A stretch of DNA of 64,000 nt from NCBI GenBank assembly GCA_024653215.1, contig JANLFU010000003.1:124001-188000 (forward strand), in the 5' to 3' direction. The notes beneath the pieces are model-generated. The model had not been told where the DNA came from and made no database searches. It worked only from the letters and a program-made list of their open reading frames with translations. The translations under genes and the position numbers were made by a program. Positions 26,698 to 34,914 of the stretch are shown in pieces (the first letter of the stretch is position 1; each line of letters starts with the position of its first letter). Source of the stretch: Candidatus Saccharicenans sp. (lineage in GTDB: Bacteria; Acidobacteriota; Aminicenantia; Aminicenantales; Saccharicenantaceae).

Positions 26698-27523
26698 TTT
26701 TTCCCCGGCTCAAACCTCTTTTCTCAGCCAGCCGCAGGGCTTCGAGAGCCATGGCCCTGTAGACCTTATCCAGTCCCGGACTTCCGGCTGTTATGGCCAG
26801 GTGTTTTTCCACGGTTTTCAGGTCGCCCCGGACCACAGGTCCGGTCAGGCTGGAATCAATACCAAGGTTTTTTACGTTCTGTAAAGTTTTGTTAAGAAGG
26901 GGTGTCAGGATTTCCAGGACGGCCGATTCTTCCAGGCCAGCGGTTTTCAGCAGTTCTTTAACTTCAGACAGCAAAGTTACCAGGAAATTCGAGGAGATGG
27001 ACAGGGCCAGGTGGTAGAGCGGTTTTTCTGCGGCCGAGAGCAACAGGGCCTGGGCTCCCAGCCGGGCAGCCAGCATCTTGCCGAGTTCAACGGCCTCGGG
27101 CTGCCCTTCTAAACCGATGTAGATGCCCTTAAAGATTCCGGGTTCACTCACCTCTTCGGCAAAGGTCTGGGCCGGGTGGAAGGAGGCCACCCTGGCTCCT
27201 TTCCGGGCGAGAGGCTGGAGCAAGTCTGAAGATAAGGCCCCGCTGGTATGGAAAATATATTTGCCACTCAGCTCAACCTCCGATATTTCCTTAACCACTT
27301 CCGGTATCAGGTCGTCCGGAACGCAGATAAAAACCAACCCGGCTGACCTGGCTGCCAGCCGGTTATCACCCGTGGCCCGACCTTGGCCTATAAGTTTCCT
27401 TGCTTTCCTGGCCCGGGCAGGTGAACGGTCGGCCAGGTATTTCAACTCCAGCCCTTTACGGCAGAGGGCCAGGGCCAGGGCTGTGCCCACTCTGCCTGCG
27501 CCTATTACCGAAAAGGTTTTCAT
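26663..27523 (-). CDS. DUF2520/Rossmann-like dehydrogenase-like protein
   Basis: The 286-residue protein begins with a dinucleotide-binding motif (FSVIGAGRVGTALALAL) and resembles prephenate/6-phosphogluconate-type dehydrogenases. It has VFICVPDDLIPEVV and HTSGALSSDLL in the N-terminal half and a helical DUF2520 C-terminal domain (ISSNFLVTLLSEVKELL). The substrate is unknown. The ATG at 27523 overlaps the upstream stop (ATGA); an in-frame ATG at 27547 is possible. It sits in a run with a YacP-like protein, a HIT protein and murA. Confidence 0.82.
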   Translation of the reverse strand: MKTFSVIGAGRVGTALALALCRKGLELKYLADRSPARARKARKLIGQGRATGDNRLAARSAGLVFICVPDDLIPEVVKEISEVELSGKYIFHTSGALSSDLLQPLARKGARVASFHPAQTFAEEVSEPGIFKGIYIGLEGQPEAVELGKMLAARLGAQALLLSAAEKPLYHLALSISSNFLVTLLSEVKELLKTAGLEESAVLEILTPLLNKTLQNVKNLGIDSSLTGPVVRGDLKTVEKHLAITAGSPGLDKVYRAMALEALRLAEKRGLSRGKIKALKRLLEQK

Positions 27524-27993
27524 TTTTTTCCAAAAAGTTCTTTCCATAAAGATATTTCCAGTGGAGTTGAAGCATCTTCCTGTTTTTCCAGGTCCCGCTC
27601 CTCCCGGTGGTCTTTGAGCGTCTGCTTGAGCTGTTTGAGAAAGTCGACCGTGCCCATGGACCTGGCCCCGTGGGCCCGGGCAATTTCTCTGAGGCCACGG
27701 TCAGAGCTTACCACCAGGAAATAGCGCCGGTCCCTTTTTCCGGACAGCAACTCTTCGATCAGGCTGTCGGCCGGCTGTCCTGGCTCCGGGAAAAGAACGG
27801 TGAATTTAGGGTTGAGTTTTATTTCTCGTTCTTCGAGGGGTGGCCGGCCATCGAACACCAGGAAGATCCGGGACCGGGTTATCTTCTGGAAGAGGAGCAG
27901 CCGGGCCACCAGCCGGTTGCGGCTGGCCGGGTCATACTTGAAATAGGGGTCAGCCTGCCCCATCAGGTTGTTGCCGTCGATCAAATAGGCCAT
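27520..27993 (-). CDS. YacP-like NYN-domain protein, putative ribonuclease
   Basis: A 157-residue protein of the NYN/PIN-like group (DUF901, YacP/Rae1 type). It starts with the acidic-site motif AYLIDGNNLMG, followed by IFLVFDGRPP and FLVVSSDRGLREIARAHGA, which carry the conserved Asp residues of the fold. The C-terminus is a charged tail. Some relatives cleave mRNA on the ribosome; whether this one does is inference. It overlaps the DUF2520 gene by 4 nt and lies 48 nt after the HIT gene. Confidence 0.85.
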   Translation of the reverse strand: MAYLIDGNNLMGQADPYFKYDPASRNRLVARLLLFQKITRSRIFLVFDGRPPLEEREIKLNPKFTVLFPEPGQPADSLIEELLSGKRDRRYFLVVSSDRGLREIARAHGARSMGTVDFLKQLKQTLKDHREERDLEKQEDASTPLEISLWKELFGKK

Positions 27994-28041
27994 GCAGGAA
28001 AATGCCTTTCGCGCCGGAATTACAAATTCCAGAAGCGTCGC

Positions 28042-28386
28042 TTAACCGGGCGGCCAGCCCAGACGCCTTCCACCCAGGAGATGGAAATGGATGTGAAAGA
28101 CTTCCTGTCCGGAGTCGGGCCCGGTGTTGACCACCACCCGGTAACCACTGTGGTCGATGCCCTTGAGCCTGGCGATTTCAGCGGCCCTGATAAGGATCCG
28201 GCCCAGCAGGCCGGCTTCATCCGGACCGGCTTCTTTCAGGCTGGGCAGGTGTTTTTTGGGAATGATCAGGGTGTGGACTGGAGCCTGCGGCCTGATGTCG
28301 TCGAAGGCCAGGAACTCGTCGTCCTCGTAGACTATCCTGGCCGGTATTTCCTTCCGGACAATTTTACAGAAGATGCAATCGCTCAT
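28042..28386 (-). CDS. HIT-family nucleotide hydrolase/transferase (HinT-like)
   Basis: The 114-residue protein has CIFCKIVRKEIPA at its N-terminus, with two Cys that with His may bind zinc, and the histidine triad HIHFHLLGG near the C-terminus. HinT-type enzymes cleave nucleoside phosphoramidates. It overlaps murA by 4 nt (ATGA), so the two are translationally coupled, though there is no obvious biochemical link. Confidence 0.93.
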   Translation of the reverse strand: MSDCIFCKIVRKEIPARIVYEDDEFLAFDDIRPQAPVHTLIIPKKHLPSLKEAGPDEAGLLGRILIRAAEIARLKGIDHSGYRVVVNTGPDSGQEVFHIHFHLLGGRRLGWPPG

Positions 28387-29675
28387 GTCTTATCCCCCGT
28401 CCTGTGGTTGTTGTTGTTTTTAAGGCGTTCAATCTTCACGCCGAGCTTGACCAGCTTGTCTTCGATTTTCTCGTAGCCCCGGTCCAGGTGCTCGATGTCG
28501 TTGATTGTGGTCTGGCCGGTGGCCACCAGGCCGGCCAGCACCAGGCAGGCCGAAGCCCTCAAATCGGTGGCCATCACCTCGGCTCCTGAGAGCGGGGTAC
28601 GGCCCCTGACGATGGCCTTGTCTCCCTGGATTTCGATACTGGCTCCCAGTCTGGTCAGCTCGTTGGCATGGGCAAAGCGCCGGTCGAAGATGGTCTCGGT
28701 GATGATGGAAGTGCCGCTGGCCTGGGTCATCAGGACCATGAACTGGGCCTGCATGTCGGTCGGAAACCCTGGATAGGGAGCCGTGGTTACGTCCTGTGGT
28801 CTTATCTCCTGGCTGCCGATGACCCGGATCGACCTTCTGCCGCTTTTTTCTATTCTGGCGCCAGAGATGGTCAGCTTGTCGGTCAGGGCCTGGAGGTGGG
28901 ACGGCTCTACTTCCTTAAGGACAAGGTCGCCCCCGGTCAGGGCCGCGGCTACCATGAAGGTCCCGGCTTCAATCCGGTCGGGAATGATCCTGTGGCTGGC
29001 CGGGCCCAGGTCATCCACTCCCCTGATACGGAGCGTTTCTTCTCCTATGCCGTCGATCCTGGCCCCCATCTTGACCAGCAGTTCGCACAGGCTGCTGACC
29101 TCCGGTTCCAGGGCGCAGTTCTTAAGGACAGTTTCACCCCGGGCCAGGGCCGCGGCCATCACCAGGTTTTCGGTGCCGGTGACCGTCTTTTTTTCAAACT
29201 CGAACTCCGTCCCCCTGAGCCTCCTGGCCTCGGCCACGATGTAGCCGTGCTCTATTCTTATCTCGGCGCCGAGCTTCTGCAGTCCGGTAATATGCAGGTC
29301 GACAGGCCTGGTGCCGATGGCGCAGCCCCCGGGCAGGGCCACGACGGCCCGGCCCTTCCTGGCCAGCAGCGGGCCCAGCACCAGGATGGAAGCCCTCATG
29401 GCCCGGACCAGCTGGTAGGGGGCCTGGTCGGAGAATATTTTTCTGGCGCTGATGGTCAGCGATTTCTTTTTCAGGTGGTATTCGGCCCCCAGCTCGGCCA
29501 GGAGGGTCAGCATGGTCTGAACATCCTTGACCAGGGGGATATTGGTCAGGCGAACCTCTTCGGCGGTCAGGAGGGAGGCGGCCAGGGCCGGCAGGACAGC
29601 GTTCTTGGCCCCGCTGATGGTTACCTCGCCCCGGAGCTGGTACGGTTTTTCGGTATAAATTCTCAGAGCTTCCAT
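28383..29675 (-). CDS. murA: UDP-N-acetylglucosamine 1-carboxyvinyltransferase MurA
   Basis: MurA transfers enolpyruvate from PEP to UDP-GlcNAc, the first step of peptidoglycan synthesis. The 430 residues have SGAKNAVLPALAASLL near the N-terminus and the active-site loop PGGCAIGTRP with Cys118, which is the fosfomycin-reactive cysteine in the common form. Other conserved segments are EAGTFMVAA and YPGFPTDMQAQ. It is co-directional with the HIT, NYN and DUF2520 genes, and murB converges on the end of that run. Confidence 0.96.
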   Translation of the reverse strand: MEALRIYTEKPYQLRGEVTISGAKNAVLPALAASLLTAEEVRLTNIPLVKDVQTMLTLLAELGAEYHLKKKSLTISARKIFSDQAPYQLVRAMRASILVLGPLLARKGRAVVALPGGCAIGTRPVDLHITGLQKLGAEIRIEHGYIVAEARRLRGTEFEFEKKTVTGTENLVMAAALARGETVLKNCALEPEVSSLCELLVKMGARIDGIGEETLRIRGVDDLGPASHRIIPDRIEAGTFMVAAALTGGDLVLKEVEPSHLQALTDKLTISGARIEKSGRRSIRVIGSQEIRPQDVTTAPYPGFPTDMQAQFMVLMTQASGTSIITETIFDRRFAHANELTRLGASIEIQGDKAIVRGRTPLSGAEVMATDLRASACLVLAGLVATGQTTINDIEHLDRGYEKIEDKLVKLGVKIERLKNNNNHRTGDKT

Positions 29676-29734
29676 GCCCTGATTTTAGTCGAGCCAGTGG
29701 CAAAATTCAAACCCGGCCGCACCGACCGGAGGGC

Positions 29735-31141
29735 TCACAGGGAATTGAGGGCCTGGTTGAGATCTTCGATTATATCGTCCGGGTTTTCTGCCCCCACGCA
29801 GAGCCTGATGAGCTGGGGCGGTATGTCAGCCATCCTCCGGGCTTCTTCCCCCTGCTGCTGGTGGGTGGAGATGGCCGGGATGGTGGCCACGCTCTTGATG
29901 CGTCCCAGGTCGGTGGCTCGGAAAATGATCTTGAAGCGGTCGAAAACCTTCCTGGCATTTTCCGGCGGGCCGTCCACCCTGAAGCTCATCAGGTGTCCGT
30001 AGCGATTGACTTCCTGTCCACTGCCGTCGTCGGAGTCGACCAGTTTCATATATTTCTTGGCCAGTCGATGAAGCTTGTAGCTGGGCAGTCCCAGGTAGTC
30101 CACCTGGTAGACGCGGGGATGTTTTTCCAGGAATTCGGCCACCTTCTGGCAGTTCTGGCTGACCAGGTCCATTCTCAGCCGCAGGGTGCGCAGGTCGTTG
30201 ATGGCCATCAGGGCGTTGAAGGGAGAGGCGGCCGGGCCGTTGTCGCGGTAGGGCCAGAACTTGACGTATTCGGCAAAACTGGCCTTGAAGTTGGGGTCGT
30301 CGTTCTTGACCTTGGTAACTATCGGTTTTTTGCTGATTAGTGCCCCTCCTATGGCCAGGCCCCCGGTGGTTATGGACTTGGTGAGCGAGTGGACTACGAT
30401 ATCGGCCCCATAGGCTATCGGCCGCATCAGGGCCGGGGTGGCGCAGGTGGCGTCAAAGATCAGTGGAATTTCCCAGGAATGGGCCAGGTCGGCCAGGGCC
30501 TTGACGTCGCAGAATGATTGCTGCGGGTTGCTCGGCGCTTCCACGTACAGGAAGCGGGTGTTGTCATCGATCTTGGACTTCCATTCATCAATATCTTCCG
30601 GGTGCAGCACCCAGCGCACCTCTATGTCCCTTTCCTTCATCTTCCGAACCGAAAAATGCTGGAAGGTCCCGCCGTAAAGCTGGATGGAGGAAACGAAGTT
30701 TATCTTTTCGGGGCCTTCTTTTTGCTTGACCAGGAAGGGGTCAACGGCCATCATGATGGCGGCCATGCCCGAAGAGGTGACCACACAGGAGGTCTCGTAA
30801 CCCGTCCTGTAGCCTTCGAGCAGGGCCAGAACGTATTCCAGGTAATAGGTGGTGGGGTTGGCGATTCGGGTGTAGCACCAGGTGGGAATTAAGTAGGCCA
30901 GGGCTGCTTCCAGCTCATCCGAATCGCGGTAGCCCTGGGAGGTGGCCAGATACAGTGGTTCTATTATAGCTCCCTGGTTCCGGTCCAGGGCTTCCTCCAG
31001 GGAGTAAAGCCCGTGGACGGCTATGGTATCGAACTTCATCCTCTGCATCCGGGCTTTGACTTCTTCCTGCCGGGCCAGGAAGGTTTTTGCTTCCCGGATG
31101 TACTTTTCAACTCCTGGTGAATATTTCTTTTCTTCGGACAT
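29735..31141 (-). CDS. Cys/Met-metabolism PLP-dependent enzyme (trans-sulfuration family)
   Basis: A fold-type I PLP enzyme of the cystathionine gamma-synthase/methionine gamma-lyase/O-acetylhomoserine sulfhydrylase family. The PLP lysine is Lys255 in VVHSLTKSITTGG, and TSSGMAAIMMAV and YGGTFQHF are cofactor-site segments. At 468 residues it is longer than usual (about 400), with an N-terminal extension of about 50 residues. The precise reaction cannot be read from sequence. It is monocistronic, with GGGAGG before the ATG and a TATAAT at 31156-31161. hom, elsewhere in the window, could supply homoserine for the same pathway. Confidence 0.87.
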   Translation of the reverse strand: MSEEKKYSPGVEKYIREAKTFLARQEEVKARMQRMKFDTIAVHGLYSLEEALDRNQGAIIEPLYLATSQGYRDSDELEAALAYLIPTWCYTRIANPTTYYLEYVLALLEGYRTGYETSCVVTSSGMAAIMMAVDPFLVKQKEGPEKINFVSSIQLYGGTFQHFSVRKMKERDIEVRWVLHPEDIDEWKSKIDDNTRFLYVEAPSNPQQSFCDVKALADLAHSWEIPLIFDATCATPALMRPIAYGADIVVHSLTKSITTGGLAIGGALISKKPIVTKVKNDDPNFKASFAEYVKFWPYRDNGPAASPFNALMAINDLRTLRLRMDLVSQNCQKVAEFLEKHPRVYQVDYLGLPSYKLHRLAKKYMKLVDSDDGSGQEVNRYGHLMSFRVDGPPENARKVFDRFKIIFRATDLGRIKSVATIPAISTHQQQGEEARRMADIPPQLIRLCVGAENPDDIIEDLNQALNSL

Positions 31142-31155
31142 GACGCCTCCCGATT

Positions 31156-31184
31156 ATTATAAATTTATTGTTTCCGTAAGGTTG
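31156..31184 (-). promoter_or_regulatory. Predicted promoter of the PLP enzyme gene
   Basis: On the minus strand a perfect TATAAT (31156-31161) lies 14 nt before the ATG. The -35 region (31179-31184, CAACCT) is a poor match. The leader is too short for a SAM riboswitch. Confidence 0.45.
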
Positions 31185-31543
31185 GGCTGGGTAAAAGGAA
31201 GGTGGGCGGCCGGGGGCCGCATCAGGTAATCTAAGCAGGGACTCATGAAGATACCAAAATACCATACAACCCATGGGTACAGTCAAGCAGTAAATTCTTT
31301 CCGCCAGGAGGCCGTTCTTTGAATAGGGGTCTGATGTTTCGGCCAGTAGGCATCGATTTCACAATAAGAGCAGTATTAATTAGTCAGGACAGCGGTTAAC
31401 CGTGAAGCCATCAATTGTAAAGAGCCGGTCCCCAAACATAAAGTTATAAAGGCTGAATGGGTGATTGTTCTGATTTTTTATTCCTGGGGCAATAGAGATT
31501 CTGACCTTCTGGGTGGGCAACCAGGTGACTTAATTTTTAAAAT
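31185..31543. other. Intergenic stretch without a gene
   Basis: About 360 nt between the PLP enzyme promoter and the end of the small exported protein gene. A 6 bp GC hairpin (GCGGCC 31206-31211, GGCCGC 31215-31220) has no T-run. The remainder is lower in GC with stops in all frames, and I see no RNA family. It may hold decayed sequence. Confidence 0.4.
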
Positions 31544-32089
31544 TTACCAGGCAGGGCCGCGCCTCCGTCCCTGCCCGCGGCTCCAGGTCGGAAAACCCCG
31601 GCGGTCTCTCAGAGTAATGGTCTGGTTGCCGATTCTCAGTTCCCTGGCTATGACCAGTTTCCGGCCTTCTTTACTGTCTTCAGTCACAGAACCTATCAGC
31701 CGGATTTTTTCTCCTTTATGAATGTCAGTGCGGAAGAACCAGGCCGGGGCTGTCTCCACCTCCATCAGCTCGCCGCCGCTCTTTTCCTTGACCAGGAGAA
31801 CCAGGAAATTTCCCTTGCCTTCATACCTGTTTTCAAACCTGAGGTCTTCGATCTGACCTTCGATGGTCACCTCCCGGTCAACATCGTAAAAGTGCGGGCG
31901 GGCTTGAGCCTGCGGGTTAGCCTGGCCTAGCCCGGAAGAAATATCCTGGGCTGTGGCCGGGCCGGACAGAGAGAACAGAATTATCAGCAGTAAACCCATA
32001 AGAATAAAGGCGCGGTGCCGCCAGCTCCGGTCGGGGAGGAAATTCTTTATTCTGCCATACATTTCTTTCTTGCAGGCTTGATTTCTCAT
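31544..32089 (-). CDS. Small exported protein, possibly OB-fold, function unknown
   Basis: The 181-residue protein has a basic N-terminus (1-27), a hydrophobic stretch AFILMGLLLIILFSLSGPA and a likely cleavage site after ATA. The mature part (about 50-160) has alternating hydrophobic strands (VTIEGQIEDLRFENRY, IRLIGSV, LVIARELRIGNQTITL) as in OB-like domains. The C-terminus is Arg/Gly-rich (RGQGRRRGPAW). GAGGTG stands 5 nt before the ATG, and only 13 nt separate it from the upstream beta-barrel gene, so they form an operon. The role is unknown. Confidence 0.65.
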   Translation of the reverse strand: MRNQACKKEMYGRIKNFLPDRSWRHRAFILMGLLLIILFSLSGPATAQDISSGLGQANPQAQARPHFYDVDREVTIEGQIEDLRFENRYEGKGNFLVLLVKEKSGGELMEVETAPAWFFRTDIHKGEKIRLIGSVTEDSKEGRKLVIARELRIGNQTITLRDRRGFPTWSRGQGRRRGPAW

Positions 32090-32102
32090 GTCGGCACCTC
32101 AT

Positions 32103-33455
32103 TTATCGCGACGGAGTGACCTGTAGGTTCCAGGTCAATCCTCCGCTGATAACATTACCATCCCAGGTAAACCAGGGATCGGTCGAGTTATTCTTAATGT
32201 ATGCATAGTTGATAAAGAGGGAAACCCGGCGCAGGTCCAGCTGAAGCCGGGCGCTGAACTGGTGCCTTTTATCTTCCCTCTGGATTCCCAGGCTGTTGCC
32301 TTCCAGGTCCAGGCTGTCGATTCCGGGGAATTTTCTGGAAAAATAGTCATACTGAAAGGCCCCGTTCAAATTCTCGGACAGCAGGGCTGTCAGTTTGGCC
32401 GTCAGCGAGTACCCTTCCCAGCTGAACTGGTCATAGGTCGGATTTTCAACCATGAAGAGCTCATCGCTTGAGGCAAAGGGATTTTCGCCCCTTAGATTCC
32501 ATTGTTTTAAGGCGCCCAGGCTTAAGCCAAACCGATCACCCAGTCCCTGGGCCAGCAGACCGCTGATGGAGGCAACCTGGATATTCTGGCTTCCGGTGTA
32601 ATAGATGGTCTGGTAGGGGATGCCCCGGATGCTGTAACTTCCGCCCATCTCATAATTATCCCCCGGCCCCCCGTGGCCTCCGGGTCCGCCCTGCATGGCG
32701 GCCTGGGGCAGAAGGATCGGGCCGCGGTAAGCCAGGGCTCCGAGACCGTTAGCCGAAGAAACCTGGGTGGTTAGAAGCGGAGTCTCTTCTCCGGTCGAAG
32801 AAATTATACCCGGGTGAAAGTAGAGTTTATAACCATACCCGGCCTCAATTTTCAGCGTGGTTTTTGAGGGGAAATAATGGTCCAGCGATATGCTCACATT
32901 TTCTGAGAAGTAATCGAAGATGGAGTACTTATAATCTCTCAACTGGCTGAGAGTATCGAGCCGGAGAATGGTGGCCGCATCCAGGTAACTCTTGAAATTG
33001 GCCACGAAGCGGATGGTGCCATGATTGAAGTATTCGTACAGGCTTCTGAACAGCACCCCTTCTCCTTCCAGGGCAAAATAGAAGGCGCTCCTGGAACCGG
33101 CCGGGACCAGGTAGTCGGCACCGAGCTTGCCGGCGAAGGAGCTCAGGCCCGAGTACTTGTAAAGAAAGCTCAGGCTAAAATCTCCATAGAGGGAGATGCC
33201 CTCGGAGTCGCCCCCGAAGTAAAGAGAAGCGCTGGTCAGCTGGTCGGACAGCGGCTGGTACGATTGAAAGATGTTGCTGGTGGCATTGTGGGCCAGCGTG
33301 AACTGAACGGTTGAGGCCGATAGAGAGCCGGCCATGAGCAGCACCAGCAGCCACGTGGTCAGCCCCAGGAACGATTTCTTGGTTCTGTTCATTTTTCTTG
33401 TGATTCCTCCCGAGGTGATTATATTACTTTTCAACCTTATTCCAAAACCTGCCAT
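32103..33455 (-). CDS. Predicted outer-membrane beta-barrel protein, function unknown
   Basis: The 450-residue protein has a signal peptide (KKSFLGLTTWLLVLLMAGSLSAS) and then many amphipathic strands with aromatic ends, e.g. LYGDFSLSFLYKYSGL, FYFALEGEGVLF, TLKIEAGYGYKLYF and GGLTWNLQV. It resembles an outer-membrane barrel of about 16 or more strands. A Gly/Pro-rich loop lies in the middle (GGPGGHGGPGD). The ATG at 33455 has AGGAGG 5 nt upstream. The ATG at 33392 gives a more compact signal peptide but its ribosome site is 13 nt away. No family is recognised. The last residue is Arg rather than the usual aromatic. Confidence 0.68.
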   Translation of the reverse strand: MAGFGIRLKSNIITSGGITRKMNRTKKSFLGLTTWLLVLLMAGSLSASTVQFTLAHNATSNIFQSYQPLSDQLTSASLYFGGDSEGISLYGDFSLSFLYKYSGLSSFAGKLGADYLVPAGSRSAFYFALEGEGVLFRSLYEYFNHGTIRFVANFKSYLDAATILRLDTLSQLRDYKYSIFDYFSENVSISLDHYFPSKTTLKIEAGYGYKLYFHPGIISSTGEETPLLTTQVSSANGLGALAYRGPILLPQAAMQGGPGGHGGPGDNYEMGGSYSIRGIPYQTIYYTGSQNIQVASISGLLAQGLGDRFGLSLGALKQWNLRGENPFASSDELFMVENPTYDQFSWEGYSLTAKLTALLSENLNGAFQYDYFSRKFPGIDSLDLEGNSLGIQREDKRHQFSARLQLDLRRVSLFINYAYIKNNSTDPWFTWDGNVISGGLTWNLQVTPSR

Positions 33456-33514
33456 TTTTCCCTCCTCTCTAGGTCCGTCTATTTTCTGGTCGGCAGTAAT
33501 CTAACAAGGTATTT

Positions 33515-33560
33515 AAAACGGGAAAGAACCGGGCCCATCTTCCCGGTTCCCTCCCGTTTT
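33515..33560 (-). terminator. Intrinsic terminator after the Gln-rich protein gene
   Basis: A stem of about 18 bp is formed by AAAACGGGAAAGAACCGGG (33515-33533) and CCCGGTTCCCTCCCGTTTT (33542-33560), with one or two mismatches and an 8 nt loop. On the minus strand it ends in TTTT-AAAT. It lies 10 nt after the stop at 33571 and separates this gene from the barrel gene. Confidence 0.8.
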
Positions 33561-33570
33561 CTCACACCTA

Positions 33571-34440
33571 TTAACGGTTCCCTTTCCTGGCCACTGCCCC
33601 CTTCGGGCCGGTGCCGTCGCAGATTCTGGCCGCCAGGCTGGTCTGGGTTCTGAAGGTCTGCCTGGCCATGGTCATGTTTCTGTTCATGGACTTGGTCATG
33701 GCCTGACCGGAACCGCTGCCCTCTGGAGAGCCTTTGTATCCGGTGCCGTCCTTGGGAGCTGTCCAGTCCGGGTCCTGGCAATTGGGAATGCCGTCCCCGT
33801 CGTGGTCCCGGTAGAAGTCATTAATTCCGTCTCCGTCTTCATCAACGAAGGGGCCGCCCTTTTTCACTCTGTTCTTGGGCTGTTCCTTGACCTGGTTCTG
33901 GACCCTGTTTCTTTCCTCGTTCCGGATCTGGTTCTTGGTCTGGTTCTTAACCTGGTTCTGCTCCTGGGCCTTAACCTGGACATTGTGTTCTATTTCGGGT
34001 TTGCCGGAACCTTCTTTATTAATGGAGAGCTGGTTGTCCACGGCCTGGTTCCGGACCTGGTGTTCAATCCGGAGCTGGTGCTGGTTTTCAACCTGGCCCT
34101 GTTCATTCAGCTGTGTTTCCACCCGGTTTTGGATCTCGTTCCGGACCTGGGTCTGAGAGGCGGAGTTTTCAGAAGCTTGATTTTCTACGGTCTTCTGGAC
34201 TTCGGCCCTGACCTGTTCCTGCTCTCTGGTCTGCTCTCTCTGCTGGGTCTGGGGCTTCTCTTCGCCCTTGTTCTGAACCTTGTCCTTAACCTGCACCTGG
34301 TTCTTGACCTGTTCCTTCTGCTCGACCTTGGCTTTTTCCTTGGTCTGTTCGGTATTCTCCTGGGCGAAGGAATAGGTTGAAACCAGGGCAACCGCTAACA
34401 TCCCGATGGCCACTGCCATCAACATTTTTTTGAGCCTCAT
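33571..34440 (-). CDS. Secreted Gln/Lys/Glu-rich repetitive protein with TSP3-like calcium loops
   Basis: A 289-residue protein with a signal peptide (1-26, ending STYSFA). Residues 27-193 are almost wholly Gln, Asn, Lys, Glu, Arg and Val in an irregular repeat around NQVK/NQVR/NRVE, consistent with long helix or coiled coil. Residues 200-223 contain two acidic loops, DEDGDGINDFY and DHDGDGIPNCQD, which match thrombospondin type 3 calcium-binding repeats. The tail (230-289) is basic and Gly-rich. The ATG at 34440 is 6 nt after AGGAGG; upstream in-frame ATGs (34458, 34482) lack this. No homologous family is recognised. It is likely a surface or matrix protein. Confidence 0.72.
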   Translation of the reverse strand: MRLKKMLMAVAIGMLAVALVSTYSFAQENTEQTKEKAKVEQKEQVKNQVQVKDKVQNKGEEKPQTQQREQTREQEQVRAEVQKTVENQASENSASQTQVRNEIQNRVETQLNEQGQVENQHQLRIEHQVRNQAVDNQLSINKEGSGKPEIEHNVQVKAQEQNQVKNQTKNQIRNEERNRVQNQVKEQPKNRVKKGGPFVDEDGDGINDFYRDHDGDGIPNCQDPDWTAPKDGTGYKGSPEGSGSGQAMTKSMNRNMTMARQTFRTQTSLAARICDGTGPKGAVARKGNR

Positions 34441-34914
34441 GTTTAACCTCCTTTTCATGAGTTTCGCCACATTAAGATGCAAGCTCCGTGCCAGAGTATA
34501 ACTTATTCATAATAAATAATTTATGGTTTTTATCCGGGTGTTTTCCGCTACAATTTTGGCATTATTCCTACAATTTTGTAGGACCCGAAGGGGGATAAGT
34601 CTGGCCTGGGTGGCCAGCGGGCCATTAGGGCTATTACCCCTTTTGAGATTGGCTTATAGGTCTTGCCATAACGAAACCAAATGGAGCCTGGCGGCACTGG
34701 GTATCCGGTGGAAATATTCAGTTTTGCCTTGCCCCGGGTTTGGATCAGGACGCAAGAATTAAGCTGGACCTTAGTATGCCTGGTCCGTTATGGTGTGAGT
34801 GTAAGGGGAATAATCAGCCGGGGCAAATGTGGGAACAACTTTTAATAATTTATAAGCCGGGGCTGGTGAAGCTGACCGCCTGACCTGAAGTATTTAAGAC
34901 CCCTTTTACTTTTT
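34441..34914. other. Intergenic stretch without a convincing gene
   Basis: About 470 nt between the Gln-rich protein gene and hom. On the minus strand a TATACT (34495-34500) could be the -10 of the Gln-rich gene, with a poor -35. A plus-strand open frame of 79 codons (34523-34762) has no ribosome site, an unconvincing composition and no recognisable domain. Nothing else is visible. Confidence 0.4.

Noticed and set aside
28668-30002. Long plus-strand frame (444 codons) opposite murA
   Set aside because: Shadow of murA and the adjacent PLP gene: Gly/Gln-rich translation with no domain.
31142-31240. SAM riboswitch before the Cys/Met PLP enzyme
   Set aside because: The leader from the predicted -10 is only about 10 nt and shows no riboswitch core.
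34523-34762. 79-codon plus-strand frame with hydrophobic start
   Set aside because: No ribosome site, no homology and odd composition; it lies in an intergenic stretch.
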